From: CAZOYN01 sp964584135 | Lineage (GTDB): Bacteria > Patescibacteriota > Saccharimonadia > Saccharimonadales > UBA4665 | DNA length: 10,971 nucleotides | Direction of reading: 5' to 3' | NCBI GenBank assembly: GCA_964584135.1 | Contig: CAZOYN010000027.1 | Coordinates: 1-10,971 of the forward strand | In this document: positions 1 to 5,365 of the stretch, piece after piece | Layout: each line of letters begins with the position of its first letter | Position numbering within the stretch: the first letter of the stretch is position 1 | Made by a program: the position numbers and the translations under genes | Notes under the pieces: model-generated | Seen by the model: the letters and a program-made list of their open reading frames with translations, nothing else | What the model was told of the DNA's origin: nothing | Database searches by the model: none

Positions 1-270
1 ACCAAAGTGTTCTGCGAAGACCGACTTTGCGATTATGTAGTTTTCGTATATGCAGAGGAGTCCGTTAAGCCGCAGGTCCGAGGGCAATTGTTGAACAATA
101 GTCTTCGGGTTCGAATAATCAATGGTTATTATGCGGTCGAACCTTTCAGCATTTTTGATCGCTATATTCTTATCCTGCAACAAACCAATCTTATAGCCTA
201 AGCCCTTGATAGCTTCCAGGGTCAAAGCTTGGGGGTAGGGCTTGCCTACAAAGTAAATGTATCGGTCCAT
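1..270 (-). CDS. ATP-grasp family ligase, N-terminal part (runs off the left edge)
   Basis: Only the first 90 residues are in the window; the frame is open to base 1. The product starts MDRYIYFVGKPYPQ, then has a Rossmann-like pattern: a strand and loop ending GYKIGLLQD, a strand around FDRIITIDYS, and a helix and strand ending in LLCIYENYIIAKSVFAEHFG. The last segment resembles the pre-ATP-grasp region of amino-acid ligases and carbamoyl-phosphate-synthase-like proteins, which have a glutamate and 'A' helix just before the ATP-grasp fold. The ATP-binding part lies outside the window, so the substrate cannot be named. An in-frame GTG sits directly before the ATG at 270; either could be the start. 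GAGGTG abuts the ATG, too close to be a normal ribosome binding site. The gene diverges from the RimB/RimK pair, so a related peptide-ligase role is possible but inferred. Confidence 0.7.
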   Translation of the reverse strand, partial: MDRYIYFVGKPYPQALTLEAIKGLGYKIGLLQDKNIAIKNAERFDRIITIDYSNPKTIVQQLPSDLRLNGLLCIYENYIIAKSVFAEHFG

Positions 271-278
271 CACCTCGC

Positions 279-308
279 AGTATTGGTGAGGCAAGGGGGG
301 ATTGTCAA
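279..308 (-). promoter_or_regulatory. Promoter of the divergent ATP-grasp gene, leaderless type
   Basis: On the minus strand TTGACA (308-303) is followed after 18 bases by AATACT (284-279), a perfect -35 and a 4/6 -10 match. Only 8 bases separate the -10 from the ATG at 270, so transcription should begin at or just before the GTG-ATG pair. This predicts an mRNA with almost no leader. Confidence 0.5.
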
Positions 309-341
309 GTAAATGAACAGAGAAAAACCGTCAAGACACTA

Positions 342-390
342 TTGCTTAAGTTAAGCGTATATGTTATAATTAACAGGTTACAGCTATAAT
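342..390 (+). promoter_or_regulatory. Promoter region of the RimB/RimK operon
   Basis: TTGCTT (342-347), a 17-base spacer and TATAAT (365-370) form a good housekeeping promoter; TG at 362-363 makes it an extended -10. A second perfect TATAAT lies at 385-390, exactly 20 bases further, within a repeated TATAATTA word. The second lacks a good -35 but would shorten the leader of the gene at 413 to about 15 bases. No clear Shine-Dalgarno sequence precedes 413. Confidence 0.6.
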
Positions 391-412
391 TATTTAACCG
401 CCGCATATACCT

Positions 413-910
413 ATGAGCCAAAAGCAGCAACTCACAACTATTGGCCGGGCCGAGGAAGCCAACTTCCCCGAACTTGGTTTGGCGCGTATCCCGGCTCGGA
501 TTGATACTGGCGCTAAGACCTCAGCTATTTGGGCAACGCATATTAAAGAAGCTGATGGCCACTTGGAGTACGTGTTGTTCAATAAGAACAGCAAGCACTA
601 TAATGGTCAACTGCTGCAATCGCACAGCTATGAGCAGCGGGCTGTAGCCAGTTCTAACGGCTCAGTTGAACTACGCTACACGGTCAAGCTACTTATTGAA
701 CTTGAAAGCCGCAAGATCCGGGCTAGTTTTACGCTCGCCAATCGGGCCTCGCAGGTGTATCCTGTGCTCATTGGCCGCAACATCCTGCGCGGCAAATTTA
801 TTGTTAATGTTAAACAAGGCCGGCCAGACGTCAAAGCCGAGCAATCCCGCGAAAAGCAAAAACTGGCGATTGTCACCCAAGTCCCACATAAAAAAAGGAG
901 CGCGTCATGA
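413..910 (+). CDS. rimB: RimB-like retropepsin-type protease (Zn_protease family PF05618)
   Basis: The 165-residue product matches the family long labelled 'ATP-dependent zinc protease' and now seen as retropepsin-like. Key signs are the active-site-like block DTGAKTSA at 31-38 (Asp31 as the likely catalytic aspartate), preceded by LGLARIPARI, and the family block YPVLIGRNILRGKFIV at 116-131. The last 30 or so residues are basic and polar and look disordered. In Pseudomonas the RimB protein of this family acts on the glutamate tail that RimK adds to ribosomal protein S6; the same role here is inferred from family and gene order. Its stop overlaps the rimK start by four bases (ATGA), so the two are co-translated. 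The start at 413 has no Shine-Dalgarno sequence but gives the normal family N-terminus (TTIGRAEEANFPELG). Likely cytoplasmic; no signal peptide. Confidence 0.82.
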   Translation: MSQKQQLTTIGRAEEANFPELGLARIPARIDTGAKTSAIWATHIKEADGHLEYVLFNKNSKHYNGQLLQSHSYEQRAVASSNGSVELRYTVKLLIELESRKIRASFTLANRASQVYPVLIGRNILRGKFIVNVKQGRPDVKAEQSREKQKLAIVTQVPHKKRSAS

Positions 911-1809
911 ATATTCTTATTTTGTCGAAAGGCCCGGCCAATTACTCGACTAAACGCCTGAAAGAGGAAGCGCTGCAGCGCGGGCACGAGGTGCGGGTTA
1001 TTAACTACGCCAAGTGCTACGTGACGCTGGAGAGTGGCCACCCGGTAGTTCGCTATAAGGGACAGGAACTCGAAGGGATTGACGTCATTATCCCGCGGAT
1101 TGCTTCTAGCCTGACCAAGTATGGCAGCTCCATTGTGCGCCAGTTTGAAATGCAGAATGTGCCGACGCTTACGAGCTCAATTGCCATTGTCCGTTCCCGC
1201 GATAAGCTGCGCAGCATGCAACTGCTGGCTAAGGCTGGCGTTGGTATCCCGAAGACGGTGTTTGCCCGTGAGGCGGCCGACCTGGACGACGTTTTGGAGC
1301 AGGTGGGCGGCGCGCCAGTTATCATTAAAGTCGCTCGGGGCACCCACGGCAACGGTGTGGTGCTGGCTGAAACCCGCAAAGCTGCCAAAGCTGTAATGCA
1401 GGCCTTCTACGTTGAAGGCGTAAACTTTATTGTCCAGGAATTTGTGGCTGAAAGTGCCGGTGTCGACATCCGAGCCTTTGTGGTCAATGGCAAGGTAGTG
1501 GCCAGTAGGTTGCGCCAAAGCCTGGATGACGATTTTCGTTCTAACCTACACCAGGGCGGTGAGGGTATCCCGGTGAAACTGACTGATGAAGAGCGCAAGA
1601 CGGCTCAAAAAGCTGCCAAGGCCATGGGCCTGTCGGTGTGCGGGGTGGATATGATGCGCTCTGAGCGCGGCCCACTGGTACTGGAAGTTAACTCCAGCCC
1701 TGGGTTTGGTATCGAAAATGTGACTGGCCATAATGTGGCCGACAAAATTATTGATTACGCCGAAATTGTCGCCAAAACTGGGCGCCGCAAAGACAAAGTC
1801 GGCGCCTAA
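907..1809 (+). CDS. rimK: RimK, ribosomal protein S6--L-glutamate ligase
   Basis: The product is 300 residues, the same length as E. coli RimK, and colinear with it throughout. It is an ATP-grasp enzyme that adds glutamates to the C-terminus of ribosomal protein S6 using ATP. Visible blocks: N-terminal pre-ATP-grasp fold (MNILILSKGP, then IIPRIASSLT at 61-70), SRDKLRSMQLLAKAG (97-111) before the grasp, the ATP-contacting lysine near 141 with the GTHGNGVVLAE loop (145-155), DIRAFVV (187-193), DFRSNLHQGG (209-218), and metal-binding acidic residues in GVDMM (Asp248) and VLEVNSSPG (Glu260, Asn262). AGGAG at 896-900 lies six bases before the ATG, a proper ribosome binding site inside the preceding gene. 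S6 itself is not in the window, so its tail cannot be checked. Related RimK/LysX ligases with other carrier proteins are a less likely alternative. Confidence 0.9.
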   Translation: MNILILSKGPANYSTKRLKEEALQRGHEVRVINYAKCYVTLESGHPVVRYKGQELEGIDVIIPRIASSLTKYGSSIVRQFEMQNVPTLTSSIAIVRSRDKLRSMQLLAKAGVGIPKTVFAREAADLDDVLEQVGGAPVIIKVARGTHGNGVVLAETRKAAKAVMQAFYVEGVNFIVQEFVAESAGVDIRAFVVNGKVVASRLRQSLDDDFRSNLHQGGEGIPVKLTDEERKTAQKAAKAMGLSVCGVDMMRSERGPLVLEVNSSPGFGIENVTGHNVADKIIDYAEIVAKTGRRKDKVGA

Positions 1810-1817
1810 AGCGCTTG

Positions 1818-1826
1818 TGCTATAAT
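1818..1826 (+). promoter_or_regulatory. Extended -10 promoter (TGCTATAAT), leaderless type
   Basis: A perfect extended -10 (TG at 1818-1819, TATAAT at 1821-1826) sits in the 24-base gap after rimK and ends seven bases before the ATG at 1834. No good -35 is visible. Transcription would begin at about the A of the start codon, giving a leaderless mRNA for the membrane protein. Confidence 0.6.
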
Positions 1827-1833
1827 TCGAGCC

Positions 1834-2337
1834 ATGACCCCTGCGGCTACGCTGGTAGCGATTGTCCTTGCCCCGGTTTTGATACTTATGGTATTGCGCG
1901 TTAACGCCGCCCTGGTTTTCTTGAGCCTGTGCTTGGGTGACGTGCTGGTGCAGTTCGTGGCCAGTGACACGAATTCAGTGCTGAATTTTATTGCTTCCAG
2001 CGACGCCCAAAAGTTCGGCAGCGGGAGCATGCCCGCCAAAATCATCTTGCTGTTGTTTCCCGTTGTGCTGACCACTATTTTTATGGTCCGCACCGTGCGC
2101 GGCAAGGCCAAATTGCTGCTCAATGTCTTGCCGTCAGCTGGTGTGGGTTTGCTGGGTGCCTTACTGCTTGTACCCTTACTGCCACCGGGCTTACGGCATA
2201 ACATTGTTGCTTCATCGCTCTGGGACCAGGCGCAGCGCGCCCAAGACTTGATTGTCGGTGCCAGCGCCCTGGTCTGCCTATTCGCGATCTGGCTACAACG
2301 TTCCAAGGTCAGCTTTGGCAAGCAGACCAAGCACTAG
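1834..2337 (+). CDS. Small integral membrane protein, unknown function
   Basis: A 167-residue hydrophobic protein that I do not assign to a known family. Likely membrane segments are at about 5-27, 28-48 (less certain), 70-88, 94-118 and 138-155. Between the second and third is a polar loop with serines and acidic residues (SDTNSVLNFIASSDAQK), and a PLLPPGLRH turn follows the fourth. The C-terminus is short and basic (KVSFGKQTKH), fitting a cytoplasmic end. There is no signal peptidase site, catalytic motif or nucleotide-binding loop. It lies 24 bases after rimK on the same strand, but has its own extended -10 element and no Shine-Dalgarno sequence, so it is probably transcribed on its own as well as by read-through. 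A functional link to S6 modification is not supported. Confidence 0.7.
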   Translation: MTPAATLVAIVLAPVLILMVLRVNAALVFLSLCLGDVLVQFVASDTNSVLNFIASSDAQKFGSGSMPAKIILLLFPVVLTTIFMVRTVRGKAKLLLNVLPSAGVGLLGALLLVPLLPPGLRHNIVASSLWDQAQRAQDLIVGASALVCLFAIWLQRSKVSFGKQTKH

Positions 2338-2340
2338 CTT

Positions 2341-2384
2341 TAGCTATGGCAATTATACCCTCAGGCCATAATAGATTAATATCT
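2341..2384 (+). repeat. Near-repeat copy A, related to the IS1595 transposase upstream region
   Basis: This stretch matches, in order, the minus strand of 5365-5319. Shared words are TAGCTA, GGCAATTAT, CCCT, CCATAATA, GATT and ATAT; copy A has one extra A before CCC, lacks three bases (ACA) before GATT, and differs at a few positions. It starts four bases after the stop of the membrane protein gene and leads towards the 48-residue ORF, as the other copy leads towards the transposase. It could be a remnant insertion sequence end, a small non-autonomous element or a shared regulatory cassette. Confidence 0.5.
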
Positions 2385-2396
2385 TATTGACCGTTA

Positions 2397-2402
2397 TATA
2401 CT
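2397..2402 (+). promoter_or_regulatory. -10 element (TATACT) six bases before the 48-residue ORF
   Basis: TATACT matches the -10 consensus at five of six positions and ends six bases before the ATG at 2409. No strong -35 is present at the usual distance. The spacing predicts a leaderless transcript, as for three or four other genes in the window. Confidence 0.4.
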
Positions 2403-2408
2403 GGGTAC

Positions 2409-2555
2409 ATGAAACCACGAAAGCCTACTAAGAAGGATAAGGCCTGGCAGCAAAAAATAGAAAAACGGGTTAACAACGAAAAGATTGTGCTTGATCATTC
2501 TCAAGGGAAGGAGCGTTTTGATCGCGTGTTAAAGAATGCTCAAAAAAAGAAGTAG
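2409..2555 (+). CDS. Small basic protein of 48 residues, unknown function
   Basis: The ORF begins MKPRKPTKKDKAWQQKIEKR and ends KNAQKKK. It is very rich in lysine and arginine with scattered acidic residues, predicted mostly helical, and has no membrane segment or cysteine. It could bind nucleic acid or the ribosome, but no family is recognised. Support for being real comes from a -10 element six bases before the ATG, a possible hairpin and T run after the stop, and the fact that it fills an otherwise empty gap. No Shine-Dalgarno sequence is present. It lies just inside the repeat copy that resembles the IS1595 transposase upstream region, so it may belong to a small mobile unit. Confidence 0.5.
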   Translation: MKPRKPTKKDKAWQQKIEKRVNNEKIVLDHSQGKERFDRVLKNAQKKK

Positions 2556-2589
2556 TGGTCACAAGCTTTATGCATGACAGGCCACTTTT
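2554..2589 (+). terminator. Possible intrinsic terminator after the 48-residue ORF
   Basis: AGTGG (2554-2558) followed by TCA can pair with TGA and CCACT (2582-2586) across a loop, with a CAGG bulge, and a run of four T follows. The stem is imperfect and overlaps the stop codon, so the call is weak. It lies between two convergent genes. Confidence 0.25.
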
Positions 2590-2609
2590 CAGTAGCCAGC
2601 CCACAGCGT

Positions 2610-3053
2610 CTAGTAGTATACGAAGCCGTTGCAATCTATGATGTTTCTGTACCAGCTAAGGAAACCAAAGCGCCATCCGGCAACGGTACAGGTGTATGTC
2701 TTTTTCTCTTCTATTTGATTGTAGACATCTGAGCTTCTAAATTTGAAAAATAGAATGCTGTCGGTATTCTGAAAAACCCCTCTGTTGGTGTATATGAGGT
2801 TTGGATAGGCAGTACTGTTGTAAATCCTGGGCGGCTTTGTATTGACAGTAAATGTGACCTGGTGTGCAGAAGAACGATAGGCGACTGCCCAGGCTGTAAA
2901 ACATACTAAAAATATTGCGACTACAACTGCGAGGAACTTCTTGTGACGTACAATAAAGCGCCCGAAAGTGTCACCAAGCGCAAAAACGACAATGGAATCA
3001 AAGTTTTTTTCTAACTTTCTAGTTTTTTTCTTTGTGCTTGTGCTTTTTACCAT
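2610..3053 (-). CDS. Membrane-anchored DUF1523-like protein
   Basis: A 147-residue protein with a basic cytoplasmic N-terminus (KKKTRKLEK), one membrane helix at about 39-58, and an outside domain. The outer domain contains LIYTNRGVFQNTDSILFFKF (86-105), SSDVYNQI (107-114) and AGWRFGFLSWYRNIIDC (125-141). These blocks resemble DUF1523 proteins, where a 'YT...F.NTDS...KF.SSD' segment is followed by 'GWR.PFLS.Y.NI'; the match is from memory. Two cysteines in the domain (122 and 141) could form a disulfide. The function of the family is unknown. The start at 3053 is supported by an extended -10 element ending six bases upstream; no Shine-Dalgarno sequence is visible. It diverges from the gene at 3118 and converges with the 48-residue ORF. 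Confidence 0.68.
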   Translation of the reverse strand: MVKSTSTKKKTRKLEKNFDSIVVFALGDTFGRFIVRHKKFLAVVVAIFLVCFTAWAVAYRSSAHQVTFTVNTKPPRIYNSTAYPNLIYTNRGVFQNTDSILFFKFRSSDVYNQIEEKKTYTCTVAGWRFGFLSWYRNIIDCNGFVYY

Positions 3054-3059
3054 AGATCT

Positions 3060-3088
3060 AATATATCAAATCATTCTGGTAATATTAA
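3060..3088 (-). promoter_or_regulatory. Extended -10 promoter of the DUF1523-like gene, leaderless type
   Basis: On the minus strand TGATATATT (TGA at 3068-3066, TATATT at 3065-3060) is an extended -10 with five of six matches. TTAATA (3088-3083) lies 17 bases upstream as a 4/6 -35. AGATCT, six bases, separates the -10 from the ATG at 3053, so the mRNA should start at or next to the start codon. Confidence 0.5.
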
Positions 3089-3117
3089 ATTAATAAGTAA
3101 CGCTGAAAGGAACTCCT

Positions 3118-3408
3118 ATGGAACAGTTCGATATCAAACTCATCAAGTGGGGACTTGTCTTCCTAGGTAATCCAGCGGTATTGAAAATTGATCCGACCCG
3201 TCTCGAGATTACCAAAAAAGACGGCAGTACTGCATTTTCTTGCACCTTAGCTGAACTTAAAAAAGCGAACTTCAACAGTAATAATGGGATGTGGACACTC
3301 AAATCTAATGACGGTCAGAAATGTAATATTGCCATTAAGGGTGACGAGGCTACGCAAAAATTTGGTTCATATTTAGATGGTGCCGGTGTTAAAGGCTTTT
3401 CGGTCTAG
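3118..3408 (+). CDS. 96-residue soluble protein, unknown function
   Basis: The product has no signal peptide or membrane helix and looks like a small beta-rich domain: alternating hydrophobic strands (KLIKWGLVFLG, VLKIDPTRLEITKKDG, TAFSCTLAELKKANF, GMWTLKSNDGQKCNIAI) followed by a C-terminal helix (DEATQKFGSYLDGAG). The strand order and closing helix would suit a PH-like or GRAM-like fold, as in small cytoplasmic PH-domain proteins, but that is only a guess. AAGGA about seven bases before the ATG is a normal ribosome binding site, unlike the divergent DUF1523-like gene. No operon partner is evident: it diverges from one gene and converges on the replication-relaxation gene with a 32-base gap. 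Confidence 0.68.
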   Translation: MEQFDIKLIKWGLVFLGNPAVLKIDPTRLEITKKDGSTAFSCTLAELKKANFNSNNGMWTLKSNDGQKCNIAIKGDEATQKFGSYLDGAGVKGFSV

Positions 3409-3440
3409 ACCCTTAGTATAAATAGTGTCAGGGCGGAATG

Positions 3441-4304
3441 CTAAGCCTTTTCCCAAATCTCCCCAGCTAAGACTCCGAACTGTTTTAGCTTTTCCATGGT
3501 TGTAAACCTGATGTCTGGTCGTTTTCCATCCTCGTATTCCCAGATGTCTGCCACGAGTCCTCTGGTTCGTCGTTTGGCGTAAATTAGGTCAGTGGTGCTA
3601 GAACAAACCAGCAAGATGACTGGTAATGGGTCGCCGTAGGTTTTATCTTCCCATTCATCTGTCTCTTCGTCTAGCCACTCTACGTACTTTTTCAATCTAT
3701 TGCGCAACCGGTAACGTGGGAGCGCTGCATCGAAGATCTCCAGGAGGTAGCTCTTTTCTATAGCATCGGGGTCGCCATACTCGTCATCCTCGTCATCCGG
3801 TGCCTCGTGGAAACACAGCTGCGGATGAATTAGTTCACTGTGTGCCAGAAACCCATAGTATTGATCCCTGCGGTAGTCAGCTTCGGTTTCGTAGTAATAA
3901 CGGGTTTTAAGGTAGTAGGTGCCATTACGTTCGTCAGCCAGATCGATACTACAATCTGCTAACAGGAGGCTGCGGTCAATAAAGCTTTGGCTGCGTTCAT
4001 GTTCACGGTAGCGCTTATCCAGGTCTGTAGCTGGATAAGAATCGAAGTTATGGAAGTGGCGTATGCCATTAATGCCTAGATAGTAGATAGCTGGTTTAGT
4101 CTTTTCAGCAAAGTGATCTTTGTTGTAGATCCAGTTAATGTACTCTTTGGCTCGTAAGTCTTTAAGCCATAGATTAATGGTTTTCTTGTCTTTATGCTTT
4201 AGTAAAGTTTGTATCTGTATTCTGGTTAAGAATCTATGAGTATATAGAAGATCTAGTATTTCTTTTTGTTTTTGAGTTATTTTTGGCACTTGTAGTACTT
4301 TCAT
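3441..4304 (-). CDS. Replication-relaxation family protein (Replic_Relax-like)
   Basis: A 287-residue protein in two parts. The first 85 residues form a winged helix (TQKQKEILDLLYTHRFLTRIQIQTLL, then KTINLWLKDLRAKEYI and a wing ending YYLGINGIRHF). The rest looks like the nuclease-like half of the Replic_Relax family: HPQLCF (160-165), an acidic insert DDEDDEYGDPD (170-180), SYLLEIFDAAL (185-195) and a lysine/arginine helix RNRLKKYVEWL. Members are found on plasmids and integrative elements and are thought to act in replication or relaxation of mobile DNA; the biochemical role is poorly defined. AGGAGGG at 4320-4314, nine bases before the ATG, is the strongest Shine-Dalgarno sequence in the window. 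No relaxase, coupling protein, Rep or integrase is seen nearby, so it may be a remnant of an integrated element. Its upstream region abuts the IS1595-type insertion. Confidence 0.75.
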   Translation of the reverse strand: MKVLQVPKITQKQKEILDLLYTHRFLTRIQIQTLLKHKDKKTINLWLKDLRAKEYINWIYNKDHFAEKTKPAIYYLGINGIRHFHNFDSYPATDLDKRYREHERSQSFIDRSLLLADCSIDLADERNGTYYLKTRYYYETEADYRRDQYYGFLAHSELIHPQLCFHEAPDDEDDEYGDPDAIEKSYLLEIFDAALPRYRLRNRLKKYVEWLDEETDEWEDKTYGDPLPVILLVCSSTTDLIYAKRRTRGLVADIWEYEDGKRPDIRFTTMEKLKQFGVLAGEIWEKA

Positions 4305-4361
4305 TTTGCCAAACCCTCCTACTCCCTATATTTATAAAGATAGGTACCACTATATCTGAGA

Positions 4362-4374
4362 AATAACAGATTGA
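4362..4374 (+). repeat. IS1595-type element, left inverted repeat
   Basis: AATAACAGATTGA, a perfect inverted match to 5324-5336. Identity stops at once on both sides of the 13 bases. The core runs straight into CAC, so TTGACAC overlaps its inner edge. Confidence 0.6.
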
Positions 4375-4387
4375 CACAAGCGTAATA

Positions 4388-4409
4388 TTGCCCTCGCCCG
4401 TGGGGGCAA
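4388..4409. other. GC-rich hairpin after the transposase stop
   Basis: TTGCCCTC and GGGGGCAA pair around a six-base loop (eight pairs, one G-T). It lies between the transposase stop at 4424 and the left inverted repeat. Neither strand has a proper T run after the stem, so it is not a standard terminator, but it could slow transcripts passing from the element into the replication-relaxation gene, which is read in the same direction. Confidence 0.4.
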
Positions 4410-4423
4410 AAGTAAACAGGATT

Positions 4424-5311
4424 CTACTTGATCTGAGGGCCCAGTGAGCTTAGTAGTTTGCCCAACACAAGCTCAAACATCGGGGTATCACTCTTGCGAT
4501 TGGAGTAGCGGAAGGCGTACTCGTTAGCATAGTGCTGCAGGTACAGTTTATCGCAGTGCCGGTAGACACCGTAAATGCCACGTTTGAATTGGCTCCAGAA
4601 GTTCTCAACGTTCTGAGTATGTACCCGACCAACCACAAACTGTTGCTCACTATGGTTAACGGTCTCATGCTGATAGCCACGACGCCTAAGCAGTCGATAG
4701 GAGCCGTGTTCATCGCTATAGATAGTGGCAGTCTGGTTAATGTTCTTTTGGATTTCAGGCACCAGTACGCGTGTACCAGAACTTTTAACGTGCTTAACTC
4801 GGGCTCTTCCACCACGTTCGACCATACCAAAGATTACCTCACTGTTGTAATAACGTTTACCTGGGTTCTTGGGTTTGAGCCGACTGTTCTTCATTGGATC
4901 AGCGTGTATGTACGTCTCGTCTACCTCAACGTCTTCGTTAAGCAAACTTTTATCATCACCCATCATGAGCCGGACTTGTTTAAAAATCCGCCAAGCAGTT
5001 TTGTAAGTTACTCCACTAATACGTTGAAACTGCAATGCTGACATACCGGAGCGGGTATTTGTCATAAAGAAGATAGCTAGGAACCAGGTGCGTAGATCAG
5101 TGGTAGATTTATGGAAAGGCGTATTGGCTAACGGGTATAGCTGATTACCACATTCACACTGATATGCTGGACGATTGGGTAATTTATGAAAACTGTCGTA
5201 TAAGCCACATTTAGTACAGGCTTTACCCGCAAAGTGTTCCTCCCACAGATAGTCTAAACAGTGGCCGCTGGTGGGGAACTTCAGATTGAACTGCTGCATA
5301 GTAAACTTCAT
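4424..5311 (-). CDS. IS1595 family transposase (ISXO2-like)
   Basis: A full-length 295-residue transposase. The N-terminal zinc ribbon is intact (Cys32 and Cys35 in CTKCG, Cys52 and Cys54 in CECGN), followed by LANTPFHKSTTDLRTWFLAIFF, a family block, and a helix-turn-helix-like part (ISGVTYKTAWRIF, 98-110). The ISXO2-type catalytic core has Asp131 in VDETYI, Asp200 in YSDEHGSY and Glu236 in HTQNVENFW, followed by SQFKRGIYGVYRH. All expected active-site residues are present, so the protein is probably functional. It cuts and joins DNA at the element ends. The start at 5311 is fixed by a near-consensus promoter ending six bases upstream, and no Shine-Dalgarno sequence is visible. It is read towards the replication-relaxation gene. 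Confidence 0.9.
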   Translation of the reverse strand: MKFTMQQFNLKFPTSGHCLDYLWEEHFAGKACTKCGLYDSFHKLPNRPAYQCECGNQLYPLANTPFHKSTTDLRTWFLAIFFMTNTRSGMSALQFQRISGVTYKTAWRIFKQVRLMMGDDKSLLNEDVEVDETYIHADPMKNSRLKPKNPGKRYYNSEVIFGMVERGGRARVKHVKSSGTRVLVPEIQKNINQTATIYSDEHGSYRLLRRRGYQHETVNHSEQQFVVGRVHTQNVENFWSQFKRGIYGVYRHCDKLYLQHYANEYAFRYSNRKSDTPMFELVLGKLLSSLGPQIK

Positions 5312-5317
5312 ACTTAC

Positions 5318-5346
5318 AGTATATCAATCTGTTATTATGGTGTCAA
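5318..5346 (-). promoter_or_regulatory. Transposase promoter, near consensus, leaderless type
   Basis: TTGACA (5346-5341), a 17-base spacer and TATACT (5323-5318), with TGA just before the -10, make the strongest promoter in the window. Six bases (GTAAGT) then lead to the ATG. The 13-base right inverted repeat (5324-5336) lies inside the spacer, so transposase binding there would block its own promoter. The -35 falls outside the visible inverted repeat. Confidence 0.65.
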
Positions 5347-5365
5347 GGGATAATTGCCTTAGCTA
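5319..5365 (-). repeat. Near-repeat copy B, IS1595 transposase upstream region
   Basis: Read on the minus strand, this region matches copy A at 2341-2384 in the words TAGCTA, GGCAATTAT, CCCT, CCATAATA, GATT and ATAT. It starts within the last codons of the YCII-domain gene (the TAA stop is inside it) and covers the right inverted repeat and the transposase promoter. GGATA and TATCC can also form a short hairpin after the YCII gene. Confidence 0.5.
5324..5336 (-). repeat. IS1595-type element, right inverted repeat
   Basis: Complement of AATAACAGATTGA, paired with 4362-4374. It forms most of the spacer of the transposase promoter. Confidence 0.6.

Larger units (their letters stand above)
4362..5336 (-). 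mobile_element. IS1595-type insertion sequence, about 1 kb
   Basis: One intact transposase gene is bracketed by a perfect 13-base inverted repeat (AATAACAGATTGA at 4362-4374 and its complement at 5324-5336). I could not find an 8-base target duplication, which IS1595 elements usually make, directly outside the repeats. Either the true ends lie further out, the duplication has decayed, or the element was rearranged. The element lies between the replication-relaxation gene and the YCII-domain gene and is oriented on the minus strand. Confidence 0.65.

Noticed and set aside
7..201. A 64-codon plus-strand ORF at the left edge
   Set aside because: The opposite strand over the same bases encodes a convincing ATP-grasp N-terminus; the plus-strand frame has no promoter, ribosome binding site or family resemblance.
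676..1041. A 121-codon minus-strand ORF across the RimB/RimK junction
   Set aside because: It is antisense to two recognised genes, and its composition reflects their codons.
1806..2330. A 174-codon minus-strand ORF over the small membrane protein
   Set aside because: The plus-strand frame has a coherent membrane-helix pattern and a precisely placed promoter; the reverse product looks like random low-complexity protein.
4381..4423. CRISPR-like or riboswitch structure next to the left IS end
   Set aside because: Only a single hairpin is present, with no repeat-spacer pattern or recognised ligand-binding core.
4532..5041. A 169-codon plus-strand ORF inside the transposase gene
   Set aside because: It is the complement of a well-supported transposase with intact motifs and has no initiation signals of its own.
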